In this document: piece after piece, positions 20,165 to 29,127 of the stretch | How positions within the stretch are numbered: the first letter of the stretch is position 1 | Layout: every line of letters begins with the position of its first letter | NCBI RefSeq assembly: GCF_000372525.1 | Contig: NZ_AQUR01000085.1 | Location: 39,695-103,694, forward strand | Direction: 5' to 3' | Length of the DNA: 64,000 bases | Origin: Cupriavidus neocaledonicus | GTDB taxonomy: Bacteria; Pseudomonadota; Gammaproteobacteria; Burkholderiales; Burkholderiaceae | Position numbers and translations under genes: made by a program | Notes under the pieces: generated by a model | Database searches by the model: none | Seen by the model: the letters and a program-made list of their open reading frames with translations, nothing else | What the model was told of the DNA's origin: nothing

Positions 20165-21505
20165 ATGCCGATGCCCAACCCCTTGCGCCAGTTGCGCACC
20201 GCCATGCTGGCGGGCGCGGTGCCCGTGATCGCCGCGCTTGCCGCCTGCGGCGAATCCGCCAAGCTGCCGTCCGAAGCCGGCTTCGGCCCCACGCCGCAGC
20301 TGCCGCCGCCCAACCAGACCGCCATTCCCACCGTCAAGATCGCGCCGGCGATCGGCTGGGCCGCGGGCCAGCGCCCGGTGCCGGCCGAAGGCATGGCGGT
20401 GACGGCCTTCGCCGACGGGCTGGATCATCCGCGCTGGGTCTACGTGCTGCCCAACGGCGACGTGCTGGTGGCCGAGAGCAATGCGCCGCCCAAGCCCGAC
20501 GACGGCAAGGGCATCAGGGGCTGGATCATGAAGATGGTGATGAAGCGCGCCGGCGCCGGCACGCCCAGCGCCAACCGCATCACGCTGCTGCGCGACAGCA
20601 ACGGCGACGGCGTCGCCGACCAGCGTTCGGTGTTCCTCAAGGATGTGAATTCGCCGTTCGGCATGGCGCTGGTCGGCAATGACTTCTATGTGGCCGCCAC
20701 CGACGCGCTGCTGCGCTTCCCGTACCAGCCCGGCCAGACCGAAATCAGCGCCGCCCCGCAGAAGGTGGTCGACCTGCCCGGCGGCCCGCTCAACCACCAC
20801 TGGACCAAGAGCCTGATCGCCAGCCGCGATGGCAGCAAGCTGTACGTGACCGTGGGCTCGAACAGCAACGTGGGCGAGAACGGCATGGACAAGGAAGCCG
20901 GCCGCGCCGCGATCTGGGAGGTCGATCGCCGCACCGGCACGCACCGTATCTTCGCCAGCGGGCTGCGCAACCCCAACGGCATGGCGTGGGAGCCGGTCAC
21001 CGGCATGCTGTGGACCGCCGTCAACGAGCGCGACGAGATCGGCAGCGACCTGGTGCCGGACTACATCACCTCGGTGCGCGACGGCGGCTTCTATGGCTGG
21101 CCCTACAGCTACTACGGCCAGCATGTGGACCAGCGCGTGAAGCCGCCCGCACCGGACCTTGTGGCCAAGGCGATCGTGCCCGACTATGCCGTGGGCGCGC
21201 ACACCGCCGCGCTCGGCCTGGCCGCGGCCGGCGGCAACAGCCTGCCGGCGCGCTTCAGCGAAGGCATGTTCGTCGGCCTGCATGGTTCGTGGAACCGCCG
21301 CCCGCTGGCCGGCTACAAGGTGATCTTCGTGCCGTTCAGCCAGGGCCGGCCAAATGGCGCGCCGTTCGACGTGCTGACCGGGTTTGTCGACGACGACGGC
21401 AAGGCGCGCGGGCGCCCGGTGGGCGTGGCGATCGACAGGCGCGGCGGCCTGCTGGTGGCCGACGATGTCGGCAATACGGTCTGGCGGGTCAGCGGCGCCA
21501 GATAG
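20165..21505 (+). CDS. Sorbosone dehydrogenase family PQQ-type beta-propeller lipoprotein
   Basis: A 446-residue member of the glucose/sorbosone dehydrogenase family. A signal ends in the lipobox LAAC near residue 29, so the enzyme is likely anchored at the periplasmic face of a membrane. Family motifs include NHHWTKSL followed by [31 protein letters not shown] and [14 protein letters not shown], with propeller repeats throughout. Relatives oxidise sugars or aldehydes with PQQ; the substrate here is unknown and no PQQ biosynthesis genes are near. GAGGAG precedes the start. Confidence 0.85.
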   Translation: MPMPNPLRQLRTAMLAGAVPVIAALAACGESAKLPSEAGFGPTPQLPPPNQTAIPTVKIAPAIGWAAGQRPVPAEGMAVTAFADGLDHPRWVYVLPNGDVLVAESNAPPKPDDGKGIRGWIMKMVMKRAGAGTPSANRITLLRDSNGDGVADQRSVFLKDVNSPFGMALVGNDFYVAATDALLRFPYQPGQTEISAAPQKVVDLPGGPLNHHWTKSLIASRDGSKLYVTVGSNSNVGENGMDKEAGRAAIWEVDRRTGTHRIFASGLRNPNGMAWEPVTGMLWTAVNERDEIGSDLVPDYITSVRDGGFYGWPYSYYGQHVDQRVKPPAPDLVAKAIVPDYAVGAHTAALGLAAAGGNSLPARFSEGMFVGLHGSWNRRPLAGYKVIFVPFSQGRPNGAPFDVLTGFVDDDGKARGRPVGVAIDRRGGLLVADDVGNTVWRVSGAR

Positions 21506-21586
21506 TCGAGCCGCGGCGCGGCACGCCGGCGCGGCTAGAATGGCGCGATCCGGCGCCGCCTGCCGGCGCCGACTTCGCTGCCGCCC

Positions 21587-22426
21587 ATGTCGCTCACCGT
21601 CTTCGCCGTCGTCCTGCTTGCCGCCTTCCTGCATGCCGCGTGGAATGCCGTGGTCAAGGGCGGCGGCGACAAGCTCCTGTCCACCGTGATGGTGGCGGTG
21701 ACGGCTGGCCTGATGGCCGCGCTGGCGCTGCCGGCACTGCCGCAGCCGGCGGCCGCCAGCTGGCCCTTCATCGCCGCGTCGGTGGGCGTGCACGTGGTGT
21801 ACTTCGCGCTGGTGGCGCGCATCTACCGCAGCGCCGACATGAGCCTGACCTACCCGCTGATGCGCGGCTGCGCGCCGTTGCTGGTGGCGCTGGCCAGCGT
21901 CGGCTGGCTGGGCGAGCACCTGTCGGCGCTGGCATGGAGCGGCATCGCCGTGATCAGCCTCGGCATCCTGGCCATGGCGGGCGGCGCCCGTGGCGGGCCC
22001 GGCAGCCGCGAGGGCGTGTGGCTGGCGCTGCTGAACGCGCTGGTGGTCGCCGCCTATACGCTGATCGACGGCACCGGCGTGCGCCGCTCCGGCGCGCCGG
22101 TGGCCTATGCCTTCTGGATCTTCGTGCTGACCGCGGTGCCGCTGGCGGCATGGGCACTGGCGACGCGCCGGCCGCAACTGGCCGGCTACGTGCGGCGCAA
22201 CCTGGTGTTCGCGCTGGTGGGCGGCGGCGGCACGCTGGCGTCCTACGGGCTGTCGCTGTGGGCCATGACGCGCGCGCCGGTGGCGCCGGTGGCCGCCTTG
22301 CGCGAGTCCTCGATCCTGTTCGGCGCGCTGATCTCCGCGCTGCTGCTCAACGAGCGCGTCGGCGCCGCGCGGCTGGGCGCGGCCTGCCTGATCGCCGCCG
22401 GCGTGGCCACGCTGCGCTTCGCCTGA
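21587..22426 (+). CDS. EamA/DMT-superfamily transporter
   Basis: A 279-residue inner-membrane protein with about ten hydrophobic helices arranged as two EamA repeats, the standard architecture of small-metabolite exporters. The first helix has the typical AAFLHAAWNAVVKGGGDK. The end of the second repeat has RESSILFGALISALLLNERVG, with the conserved PE/NE-type motif. No substrate evidence. Spacing (81 bp) to the sorbosone dehydrogenase gene does not force an operon. Confidence 0.85.
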   Translation: MSLTVFAVVLLAAFLHAAWNAVVKGGGDKLLSTVMVAVTAGLMAALALPALPQPAAASWPFIAASVGVHVVYFALVARIYRSADMSLTYPLMRGCAPLLVALASVGWLGEHLSALAWSGIAVISLGILAMAGGARGGPGSREGVWLALLNALVVAAYTLIDGTGVRRSGAPVAYAFWIFVLTAVPLAAWALATRRPQLAGYVRRNLVFALVGGGGTLASYGLSLWAMTRAPVAPVAALRESSILFGALISALLLNERVGAARLGAACLIAAGVATLRFA

Positions 22427-22597
22427 ACGGGCGCGGCCCGGCGCCGGGGTGCTTGCCCGGGCGCCTGGCCGCTGCCCGTGCGCGGCGCTGTCTATACTTG
22501 GCTTGACCGGGTTCTCAGGACGCTTCAGCGCTGCGTCCGCACACCAACATCACCAAGACACGCCCGCCCGTCTGGACATCGTCGCCGAGGAGTAGGC

Positions 22598-23422
22598 ATG
22601 GACCACACCGCAGATTCGTTTCGCGCCTTTGAACTGGCTGGGTGGGAAGACCCGGAAGTCGTCAGCCGGTACCAGGAACACCTGTCGCACGTGACCCGGC
22701 AGTCGGTCGAGGCCCTGCTGGACGCCGCGCATGTGGCCAGCGGGCAGCGGGTGCTCGATGTCGCGTCCGGCTCCGGCTATGTCGCAGCCGGGGCGGTGCA
22801 GCGCGGGGCCGACTCGGTCGGCATCGATTTCGCGCTGGCGCAGGTGCAACTGGCGCGCAAGCTCCATCCCGAGGTCCGGTATGAGCAGGCCGACGCGCAG
22901 GCGCTGCCGTTCGCCGATGCCAGCTTCGACGCCGTGGTCAATGGCTTTGGCCTGTGCCACATGTCCGACCCGGACGCGGCGCTGGCCGAGGCCTTCCGCG
23001 TCCTGCGCCCGGGCGGGCGCATCGCCTTCACGGTATGGGATACACCGGAGCGCGCGGTCGGCTTCGGCGCGGTCTATGCCGCGATCCGCGCCTATGGCTC
23101 TATGGACGTCGACATCCCGGTCGGGCCGAATTTCTTCCTGTTCAGCGATCCCGGCCACTGCCGCAGCGCCTTGCAGCAGGCCGGCTTCGTCATGCCGACC
23201 TGCCGCAGCGTGCCGCAGGTCTGGCGCTTCTCCGCGCCCGACCAGCTGTTCGACGCGCTGGCCCAGGGCACCGTGCGCGCCGCCGCCACGCTGCGCGCGC
23301 AGACCCCCAAGGCCCGCGACGAAATCCGCGCCGTGCTGCGCGGCACCGTGGCCGGCTACATGCGCGGCAGCGGCTTCGAGGTGCCGATGCCGGCGGTGCT
23401 GGCGGCGGCGGTCAAGCCCTGA
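22598..23422 (+). CDS. Class I SAM-dependent methyltransferase (UbiE/Methyltransf_11 type)
   Basis: A 274-residue cytoplasmic methyltransferase. Motif I is VLDVASGSGYVA, followed by the acidic IDF at the end of the next strand and the DAQALPFADASFDAVV segment. These together bind S-adenosylmethionine. The start at 22598 follows GAGGAG; a longer frame extends upstream without a ribosome site. The substrate is not evident; the UbiE/arsM-like family is very broad. Confidence 0.87.
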   Translation: MDHTADSFRAFELAGWEDPEVVSRYQEHLSHVTRQSVEALLDAAHVASGQRVLDVASGSGYVAAGAVQRGADSVGIDFALAQVQLARKLHPEVRYEQADAQALPFADASFDAVVNGFGLCHMSDPDAALAEAFRVLRPGGRIAFTVWDTPERAVGFGAVYAAIRAYGSMDVDIPVGPNFFLFSDPGHCRSALQQAGFVMPTCRSVPQVWRFSAPDQLFDALAQGTVRAAATLRAQTPKARDEIRAVLRGTVAGYMRGSGFEVPMPAVLAAAVKP

Positions 23423-23626
23423 GCCAGGAGCGTCGGACGCCGGCCGACACCTGCGCGGCCAGCGTTGGCCCGCTCCCACCACTCCACGCCCGGAATGTGC
23501 CGCATTCCTGGCCCTGGGCCGCATTAGCCGGCATTAGCCCGATGGCACGGTGATTGCGCAATGGACCGCGAGCGCGGCCGCGGCTCGTTGTGCCACCCGC
23601 CAGCAATGGCTTCCCGGAGAACCCCG

Positions 23627-23998
23627 ATGAATACCCGATCCCCATGCCAGAACGGGCAGGCCGCGTCGCGCCCGTCCGCCCTCCGACACCGCTCGCGCCA
23701 GGCCATGGTATTGCTGCGCGTGCTGGGCCTATGCCTGAACAGCGTCGCCTGCGCGCAGTCCGAGGCGCCGCAGGCCGCCACGGCACCTGCCGTGCAGGCG
23801 GTAACGCCGGAGCGCAAGTTTGCGCCCGGTTACCTCGAGGCCGCCGCCACCGGCTATGACAATGGCCTGGCCTGGCAGGAGCCGGAAGGCATTGCACCGT
23901 TGCGGCCGCCACGCGAGGCGCGCAGCATGCCGGCGGCGCAGACCGGCGCGGTGCCGGTAGCCATGCCGGCGGGAATACGGCCGCAGCCGGTGCGCTAA
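23627..23998 (+). CDS. Hypothetical exported protein (123 aa)
   Basis: A short protein with a basic N-terminus (RHRSRQ), one hydrophobic stretch (AMVLLRVLGLCLNSVACA) that looks like a signal peptide, then an Ala/Pro/Glu-rich tail without recognised domains. The ATG at 23627 follows CGGAGA. It stands alone before the convergent vapBC pair. Function unknown, and the coding call is moderate. Confidence 0.5.
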   Translation: MNTRSPCQNGQAASRPSALRHRSRQAMVLLRVLGLCLNSVACAQSEAPQAATAPAVQAVTPERKFAPGYLEAAATGYDNGLAWQEPEGIAPLRPPREARSMPAAQTGAVPVAMPAGIRPQPVR

Positions 23999-24072
23999 GC
24001 CCGCCCGGGGCCGTCAGCGGTCAGGAAGTGGTGTGGGATATTGGTGCTGCGCCAGCGTCGCCGGTTTTCCCG

Positions 24073-24483
24073 TCAGGCGCCCTGGCCCTCGGTCCAGTCT
24101 TCGACGCGCAGCCCCGGGTAAGCCGTAAAGTCGCGGACGTTGCGCGTGACCACGGTCAGGCCTTCGGCAATGGCATGCGCCGCGATCAGCTTGTCCAGCG
24201 CATCGGCCTTGCGTTCGCGGGTGGCGGCACGGACCGGACCATAAGCGCGCGCCGCTGCCGCATTCAGCGGCAGCACCGGCACGCGGCCGATCAGCGCCTG
24301 CAAGGCGCGCCGGGCTCGCTGCGGATCCCGCGACGCGGTGACGCCGAACTCCAGTTCGGCCAGGCTGACGGCGGACAACACCACGTCGCCTTCAAAGCAC
24401 CGGGCAAGGCGTTCGGCCACCTGGGGCGGCTGGCTCTTCATCAGGTAGATGCACATATTGGTATCGAACATATACCTGGCCAT
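24073..24483 (-). CDS. vapC: Type II toxin VapC, PIN-domain ribonuclease
   Basis: A 136-residue PIN-domain protein. The acidic active-site residues are in place: D7 (MFDTN), E in SLAELEFG, D in ADALDKLIAAHA and a C-terminal D in RNVRDF. VapC toxins cleave tRNA or rRNA when freed from their antitoxin. The start codon shares one base with the vapB stop, so the pair is translationally coupled. Confidence 0.9.
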   Translation of the reverse strand: MARYMFDTNMCIYLMKSQPPQVAERLARCFEGDVVLSAVSLAELEFGVTASRDPQRARRALQALIGRVPVLPLNAAAARAYGPVRAATRERKADALDKLIAAHAIAEGLTVVTRNVRDFTAYPGLRVEDWTEGQGA

Positions 24484-24719
24484 CAGAACCCCTCCCGCTC
24501 GGACCGGGCCTGGTCTTCGCGACCTGGCGCCATGAAATCGTCCGGGAAGGCGGCGAACACATCGAGCAGCCCGGTCAGGCGCCGCCGCGCGGGCCGGATG
24601 CGCAGCTCATCGCCGATCCGCTCGATTTCAAATTGCATGTCGGTGTCGGGATAGGCCAGTTCCGCGGGAATGCGCACCGCCTGGGAATTGCCGTTGCGGA
24701 AGATGCGGGTGAAAGGCAT
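24483..24719 (-). CDS. vapB: Type II antitoxin VapB, AbrB/SpoVT-type
   Basis: A 78-residue protein. Its N-terminal MPFTRIFRNGNSQAVRIPAE is the swapped-hairpin AbrB-like DNA-binding domain of VapB. The C-terminal part (LLDVFAAFPDDF) is the toxin-wrapping segment. The start at 24719 is chosen because it begins the domain; in-frame ATGs further upstream would add an unrelated stretch. An inverted repeat just upstream is a plausible autoregulatory operator. Confidence 0.9.
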   Translation of the reverse strand: MPFTRIFRNGNSQAVRIPAELAYPDTDMQFEIERIGDELRIRPARRRLTGLLDVFAAFPDDFMAPGREDQARSEREGF

Positions 24720-24730
24720 CGAGAGTTCCA

Positions 24731-24750
24731 TGTACATCCATGTAGGTACA
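24731..24750. promoter_or_regulatory. Candidate VapBC operator
   Basis: Inverted repeat TGTAC-N10-GTACA lies 12 bp upstream of vapB. The related word GTACATCC occurs at 24732-24739 and again at 24775-24782. VapBC complexes normally repress their own operon through such short repeats. The region is also the divergent promoter space of the LysR gene. Confidence 0.45.
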
Positions 24751-24857
24751 AAGCATAGCGCCATGACAGCAGAAGTACATCCTTGTGTGTATAAGCCGAT
24801 TTTCCATCGGCTACTCTTGTCTACAATGCGCCACGCCGTCCCGGAACCTCCGCCACC

Positions 24858-25718
24858 ATGGACATCGAACTAGCCCGCACCTTCCTCCAGGTCGTGCGCG
24901 ACGGCAGCCTGCTCGCCGCCGCCGACAAGCTGCATGTCACCCAGACCGCCGTCACCGCGCGCATCAAGAGCCTGGAGGCGCAGCTGAACTGCCGCCTGTT
25001 CGAGCGCAACAAGGCGGGCGCGCGGCTGACGCCGGATGGGCAGCGCTTCCTCGGCTATGCCAGCCAGCTGGTGCAGACCTGGGAGGCGGCGTGCCGCGAG
25101 CTGCCGTTGCCGGCGGGGTTGGCCAGCCTGTTCCGCTATGGCACCGAGATCAGCCTGGGCAATCCGCTGGTGCTGCTATGGGCGACGCGCCTGCGCCAGC
25201 GGATGCCGGATCAAGCGGTGCGGGCCGAAGTGGGCGAGGGGGCTGAGCTGCAGCGCAGGCTGCAGTCGGGCGCGCTCGACGCGGCGCTGGTATACCAGCC
25301 GGAATACGCGCCCGGCATGCATGTGGAAGCGCTGATGGAAGAGAAGCTGGTGCTGATCCGCTCGACGCAGCGCGACGGCGGCTATGTCTACGTGGACTGG
25401 GGCCCGGAATTTCGGCGCCAGCATGACAGCGCGTTGCCCGAGCATGCGCGCGCGTCGCTGTACTTCAACCTGGGGCCGCTGGCGTTGCAGTACATCCTGC
25501 AGTACGGCGGCAGCGGCTATTTCCGCACGCGCGTGGCGCAGAGCTACCTGGACAGCGGCGCCCTGGCGCGGGTCGCCGGCGCGCCCGAGTTTTCGTATCC
25601 CGTGTTCCTGGTGTGCGCCGACGCGCCCGCGGGGCCGGCGCGTGAAGCCGTGGAGATCCTGCGCGAGATCGTGCGGGAAGCCTCCGACTGGTCGCAGCGC
25701 TGGGACTTCCCGCAATAG
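24858..25718 (+). CDS. LysR-family transcriptional regulator
   Basis: A 286-residue regulator. The N-terminal winged HTH is FLQVVRDGSLLAAADKLHVT through TPDGQRFLGYA, followed by the linker helix and a LysR-substrate effector domain. A TACAAT -10-like hexamer lies at 24822-24827. It is divergent from vapBC and precedes, convergently, a small membrane protein gene, so no obvious target operon is adjacent. The effector is unknown. Confidence 0.9.
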   Translation: MDIELARTFLQVVRDGSLLAAADKLHVTQTAVTARIKSLEAQLNCRLFERNKAGARLTPDGQRFLGYASQLVQTWEAACRELPLPAGLASLFRYGTEISLGNPLVLLWATRLRQRMPDQAVRAEVGEGAELQRRLQSGALDAALVYQPEYAPGMHVEALMEEKLVLIRSTQRDGGYVYVDWGPEFRRQHDSALPEHARASLYFNLGPLALQYILQYGGSGYFRTRVAQSYLDSGALARVAGAPEFSYPVFLVCADAPAGPAREAVEILREIVREASDWSQRWDFPQ

Positions 25719-25742
25719 TGCCCAGGCGTTGCCGCCCGGCAG

Positions 25743-25988
25743 TCAGACCCGCACCGGCACCGGCTGAGCCGAGGGTGCGGGCACGGCCACCAGGCGCCAT
25801 TGCCGCACGCGCCGTGTACGGCCGCCGCCACCGCGGCGTGGCGGACGTGGTTGCAGCCCGGCAAAGCGCCCGTGCAACTGCGCGCGCGCAAACAACGGTT
25901 CGGGCACCCGCGTGCCGATCAGCCAGGTGACGCTGCCCCCCAGCGCCACCAGTGCCAGCGCCAGTCCAATCCAGAGGATGGCTTCCAT
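25743..25988 (-). CDS. Small membrane protein (81 aa), function unknown
   Basis: One N-terminal transmembrane helix (ILWIGLALALVALGGSVTWLIG) is followed by a basic, Arg/Gly/Pro-rich cytoplasmic tail. A GGAGCGGGGAAC ribosome site precedes the ATG. No known family was recognised. Its tail codons are strongly GC-rich, so the downstream part could be spurious, but the helix and ribosome site argue for a real gene. Confidence 0.5.
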   Translation of the reverse strand: MEAILWIGLALALVALGGSVTWLIGTRVPEPLFARAQLHGRFAGLQPRPPRRGGGGRTRRVRQWRLVAVPAPSAQPVPVRV

Positions 25989-26215
25989 GTTCCCCGCTCC
26001 ATCGAATCGTTATCTGTTTCCAGTATTGGCACAAAGCGTGCCGGCGGGTAAATGAAAGTTATTGGCGCTTTATATCAACAAGATTGCATTGAAGCGGCTC
26101 TCCAGCGCGGGAGAAGGCGGTTAGCGGGGGCAAGAAAAATCATCCGTTCCGACGAATCTCATAGGCGTCGCGCGGCCGACACTGGCCTGGTCGATCAAAA
26201 CACCTGGAGACCCCG

Positions 26216-27373
26216 ATGCAACGCCTGATCTTCGAAGCCGAACACGACGCCTTCCGCGAATCCGCCCGCCGCTTCTACCAGCGCGAGGTCGGCCCGCACG
26301 GCGAGCGCTGGCGCGAACAGGGCTGCGTCGACCGCGAGGTGTTCCGCAAGGCCGGCGAGCAGGGCTACCTGCTGATGTGGGCCGACGAGCAATACGGCGG
26401 CGCCGGCGTGCAGGACTTCCGCTACGAGCAGATCCTGATCGAGGAAAACGCGCGCCACGGCGATTCCGGCTTCTTCGGCACGCTGCACTCGCGCCTGGTG
26501 GCGCCCTACATCGGCCGCATCGGCAATCAAGAACAGCGCCAGCGCCTGCTGCCGGCGGCGGCGCGCGGCGAGTCGATCTTCGCCGTGGCCATGACCGAGC
26601 CGCAGACCGGCTCGAACCTGGCCGGCATCCGCACCCGCGCCGAGGACCACGGCGACCACTGGGTGCTGAACGGCGCCAAGACCTATATCTCGAACGGCCA
26701 GCTGGCCGACGTGGTGATCGTGGTGGCCCGCACCGACCCGGAGCGCAGCCATGGCCTGACGCTCTTCATCGTCGAACGCGGCATGCCCGGCTTCGAGCGC
26801 GGGCGCAAGCTGCGCAAGCTGGGCCTGCATTCGCAGGACACCTCGGAGCTGTTCTTCGACAACGTCAGGGTGCCCAAGGCCAATGTGCTGGGCGAGCCGG
26901 GCCAGGCCTTCCGCTACCTGACGCGCCACCTCGCCGAAGAGCGCCTGATCGGGGCCTGCGGCTACATGGCGTCGGCGCAGGTGGCGTTCGACATCACGCT
27001 GGATTACGTGCGCGAGCGCAAGGCCTTCGGGCGCGCCATCGGCACGTTCCAGAACTCGCGCTTCAAGCTGGCAGAACTGCGCGCGCAGCTGGATGCGCTG
27101 CAGACCTTTGTCGACCAGTGCGTGCTGCAACACAACGCCGGCACGCTGACGGTGGAAACCGCGGCGTCGGCCAAGCTGCTGACTTCGGAGTTGCAGGGGC
27201 GCATGGTCGACGAGGGCGTGCAGCTGCACGGCGGCGCCGGCTACATGGAGGAATACCGCATCTGCCGCATGTATGCCGATGCGCGCATCTCGCGCATCTA
27301 CGCCGGCAGCAGCGAGATCATGAAGGAGATCATCGGCCGCGGCCTGGGGCTGGATGACCGGGTCAAGGCTTGA
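26216..27373 (+). CDS. Acyl-CoA dehydrogenase
   Basis: A 385-residue FAD-dependent acyl-CoA dehydrogenase. The FAD/substrate motif is AVAMTEPQTGSNLAGIRT, and the C-terminal domain runs through LHGGAGYMEEY to IYAGSSEIMKEIIGRGLG. The usual catalytic glutamate of the IYEGT position is alanine here. Instead E242 in EERL lies where isovaleryl-CoA and long-chain enzymes place their base, so it should be active and of that subclass. Monocistronic: GGAGA ribosome site upstream, strong terminator downstream. Substrate chain length is not predictable from sequence. Confidence 0.92.
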   Translation: MQRLIFEAEHDAFRESARRFYQREVGPHGERWREQGCVDREVFRKAGEQGYLLMWADEQYGGAGVQDFRYEQILIEENARHGDSGFFGTLHSRLVAPYIGRIGNQEQRQRLLPAAARGESIFAVAMTEPQTGSNLAGIRTRAEDHGDHWVLNGAKTYISNGQLADVVIVVARTDPERSHGLTLFIVERGMPGFERGRKLRKLGLHSQDTSELFFDNVRVPKANVLGEPGQAFRYLTRHLAEERLIGACGYMASAQVAFDITLDYVRERKAFGRAIGTFQNSRFKLAELRAQLDALQTFVDQCVLQHNAGTLTVETAASAKLLTSELQGRMVDEGVQLHGGAGYMEEYRICRMYADARISRIYAGSSEIMKEIIGRGLGLDDRVKA

Positions 27374-27392
27374 ACCCGCGGCCCGGTTTCCA

Positions 27393-27429
27393 ACGGCACG
27401 GCCGGCCACGGCCGTGCCGTTTGTCGTTT
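27393..27429 (+). terminator. Terminator after the acyl-CoA dehydrogenase gene
   Basis: A perfect 12-bp stem (ACGGCACGGCCG, four-base loop GCCA, CGGCCGTGCCGT) at 27393-27420 is followed by the T-rich TTGTCGTTTG. It lies 20 bp after the stop codon. Confidence 0.8.
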
Positions 27430-27633
27430 GCTCCATCCAGTCAGGGTTTTCGCGTAGTTGAAGGCTTTTGTCAGCGGAATGAAAGCCGTTTGTAAAGCGA
27501 TTCGGTTTGAATGCGGGCGGGAGATCGTGTCCGAGTGCCCTTGGCGGCACCAGGACAGCGGGCGAGGGCGCACCAGGACAGCCCCGCCACGCCACGGCGC
27601 TGGGCGCCTGCCGCGTGAATATTTCACGTCGCG

Positions 27634-29103
27634 GTGAACCGTTCGGCGGGCACGGTCGTTTACCGCAGATCGTTGTCAAACCGAGCCCGACTGAACGTGC
27701 CTCTTGTCTTATCCCGTGTTGCCATGGCAGCCCTGCTGGGTCTGGGTTTCGTGGCAGGACCTGCCGCCAGCCTCGCGGCCGAACGCCCGGCCGATCCGCT
27801 TCCTTCCGGGGATTCCACGCCCACTGCACCGGCCGATGGCCCATGCACGCCGCCGCCCGCCGGCGCCGCGCTGACCCTGGCCCAGGTGCGCCTTGGTGCA
27901 TTGCGCTGCAACCGCACCATCATCGCCGCGCGCCGTGGCGTGGAAGCCAGCCAGGCCGATATCCAGATCGCGTCGCAGCGGCCCAATCCCGTGCTGAGCC
28001 TGGGCGTGGAAAACATCAATCCGCATGCCGGCGTCGGCGCCGGCAACCTGCGCAGCAAGACCGTGGATTCGACGCTGCGGGTGGACCAGCTGATCGAGAC
28101 CGCCAACAAGGGCAACCTGCGCGTCGACGTCGCGCGCAAGGCCAGCGCCGCCGCGGGCGAAGTGGTGCAGGCGGTGGTGGCGCAGCAGACCGGCATGGTG
28201 GAGCAGGCCTACTTCGACGCCCTCGCCAGCCAGGAACGCGTGGCCGTGCTGCGCGAGATGCTGGGGCTGTACGAGCGCACCCGCCAGGCCAGCGAGACGC
28301 GCCTGCGCGCCGGCGACGTGGCGCGCGCCGACGTGACCCGGCTGCAGCTCGACGCGCTGCGTGCGCAGAACGACATGCGCCAGGCCGTCACCGACCATTA
28401 CCGCGACAAGGCCGTGCTGGCGCAGGCAATGGGCGTGCCCGGCACCCTTGCCGACAACCGGCTGGTGGCCGACTGGCCGGCGCTCGAGGCCGCGGTGCCG
28501 CCGCCGGACCCCGACACGCTCCAGCGCCGCCCCGACGTGACCGCTGCCGAGGCGCGCCTGGCCGCCGCCGCGGCCTCGCGCGACCTGGCACGCGCGGGGC
28601 GCGTGCCGGATGTGACCATCGGCGCGCAGGCCGAGCATTATCCGACCTCGCCATCCAACAGCTATGGCACCGGCAACAGCTTCGGCGTGTTCCTGTCGAT
28701 GCCGCTGCCGGTACGCCACAGCAACGGTGGCGAGGCGCGCCGCGCCGAGGTCGATTACTACGCCGCGCTCGACGACCGCAACCGCGTGTTGCTCGAAGCC
28801 GGCAACGAGATCGACCGGCTGCGCAGCCAGCTGGAAACCGCGCGCCAGTCGCTGCGGCAAATGCGTGAGGACGTGCTGCCGGCCGCGGAAAGCGTCGCCG
28901 GCAACGCCGAGTTCGCCTACAGCAAGGGCGCAAGCGGTGTGCTCGACCTGCTCGACGCGCGCCGCGCGCTGCGCCAGACCCGGCTCGATGCCGTCGCAGC
29001 GCAGGGCGAATACGCCAAGGCGCTGTCGGCGTACCGTGCCGCGCTGCAAACCTCGACCACCGCGGCTGCGGCCCGCACTGCCGCCACTCCCGCGCGCCCC
29101 TGA
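27634..29103 (+). CDS. Outer-membrane efflux protein of an HME-RND system (CzcC-like)
   Basis: A TolC-family outer-membrane channel with two OEP repeats (helical stretches such as RGVEASQADIQIASQRPNPVLSLG). It is the exit duct for a metal efflux pump, first gene of a czcCBA-like operon. The start is uncertain: GTG 27634 (489 aa) is listed, but ATG 27721 (460 aa) starts directly at the signal-like MAALLGLGFVAGPAASLAA and may be the true one. Neither has a strong ribosome site. The adaptor gene follows after 24 bp. No metal sensor gene lies upstream. Confidence 0.88.
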   Translation: MNRSAGTVVYRRSLSNRARLNVPLVLSRVAMAALLGLGFVAGPAASLAAERPADPLPSGDSTPTAPADGPCTPPPAGAALTLAQVRLGALRCNRTIIAARRGVEASQADIQIASQRPNPVLSLGVENINPHAGVGAGNLRSKTVDSTLRVDQLIETANKGNLRVDVARKASAAAGEVVQAVVAQQTGMVEQAYFDALASQERVAVLREMLGLYERTRQASETRLRAGDVARADVTRLQLDALRAQNDMRQAVTDHYRDKAVLAQAMGVPGTLADNRLVADWPALEAAVPPPDPDTLQRRPDVTAAEARLAAAAASRDLARAGRVPDVTIGAQAEHYPTSPSNSYGTGNSFGVFLSMPLPVRHSNGGEARRAEVDYYAALDDRNRVLLEAGNEIDRLRSQLETARQSLRQMREDVLPAAESVAGNAEFAYSKGASGVLDLLDARRALRQTRLDAVAAQGEYAKALSAYRAALQTSTTAAAARTAATPARP

Positions 29104-29127
29104 AGCGCCGTTCCCGCGATCTTCCCC

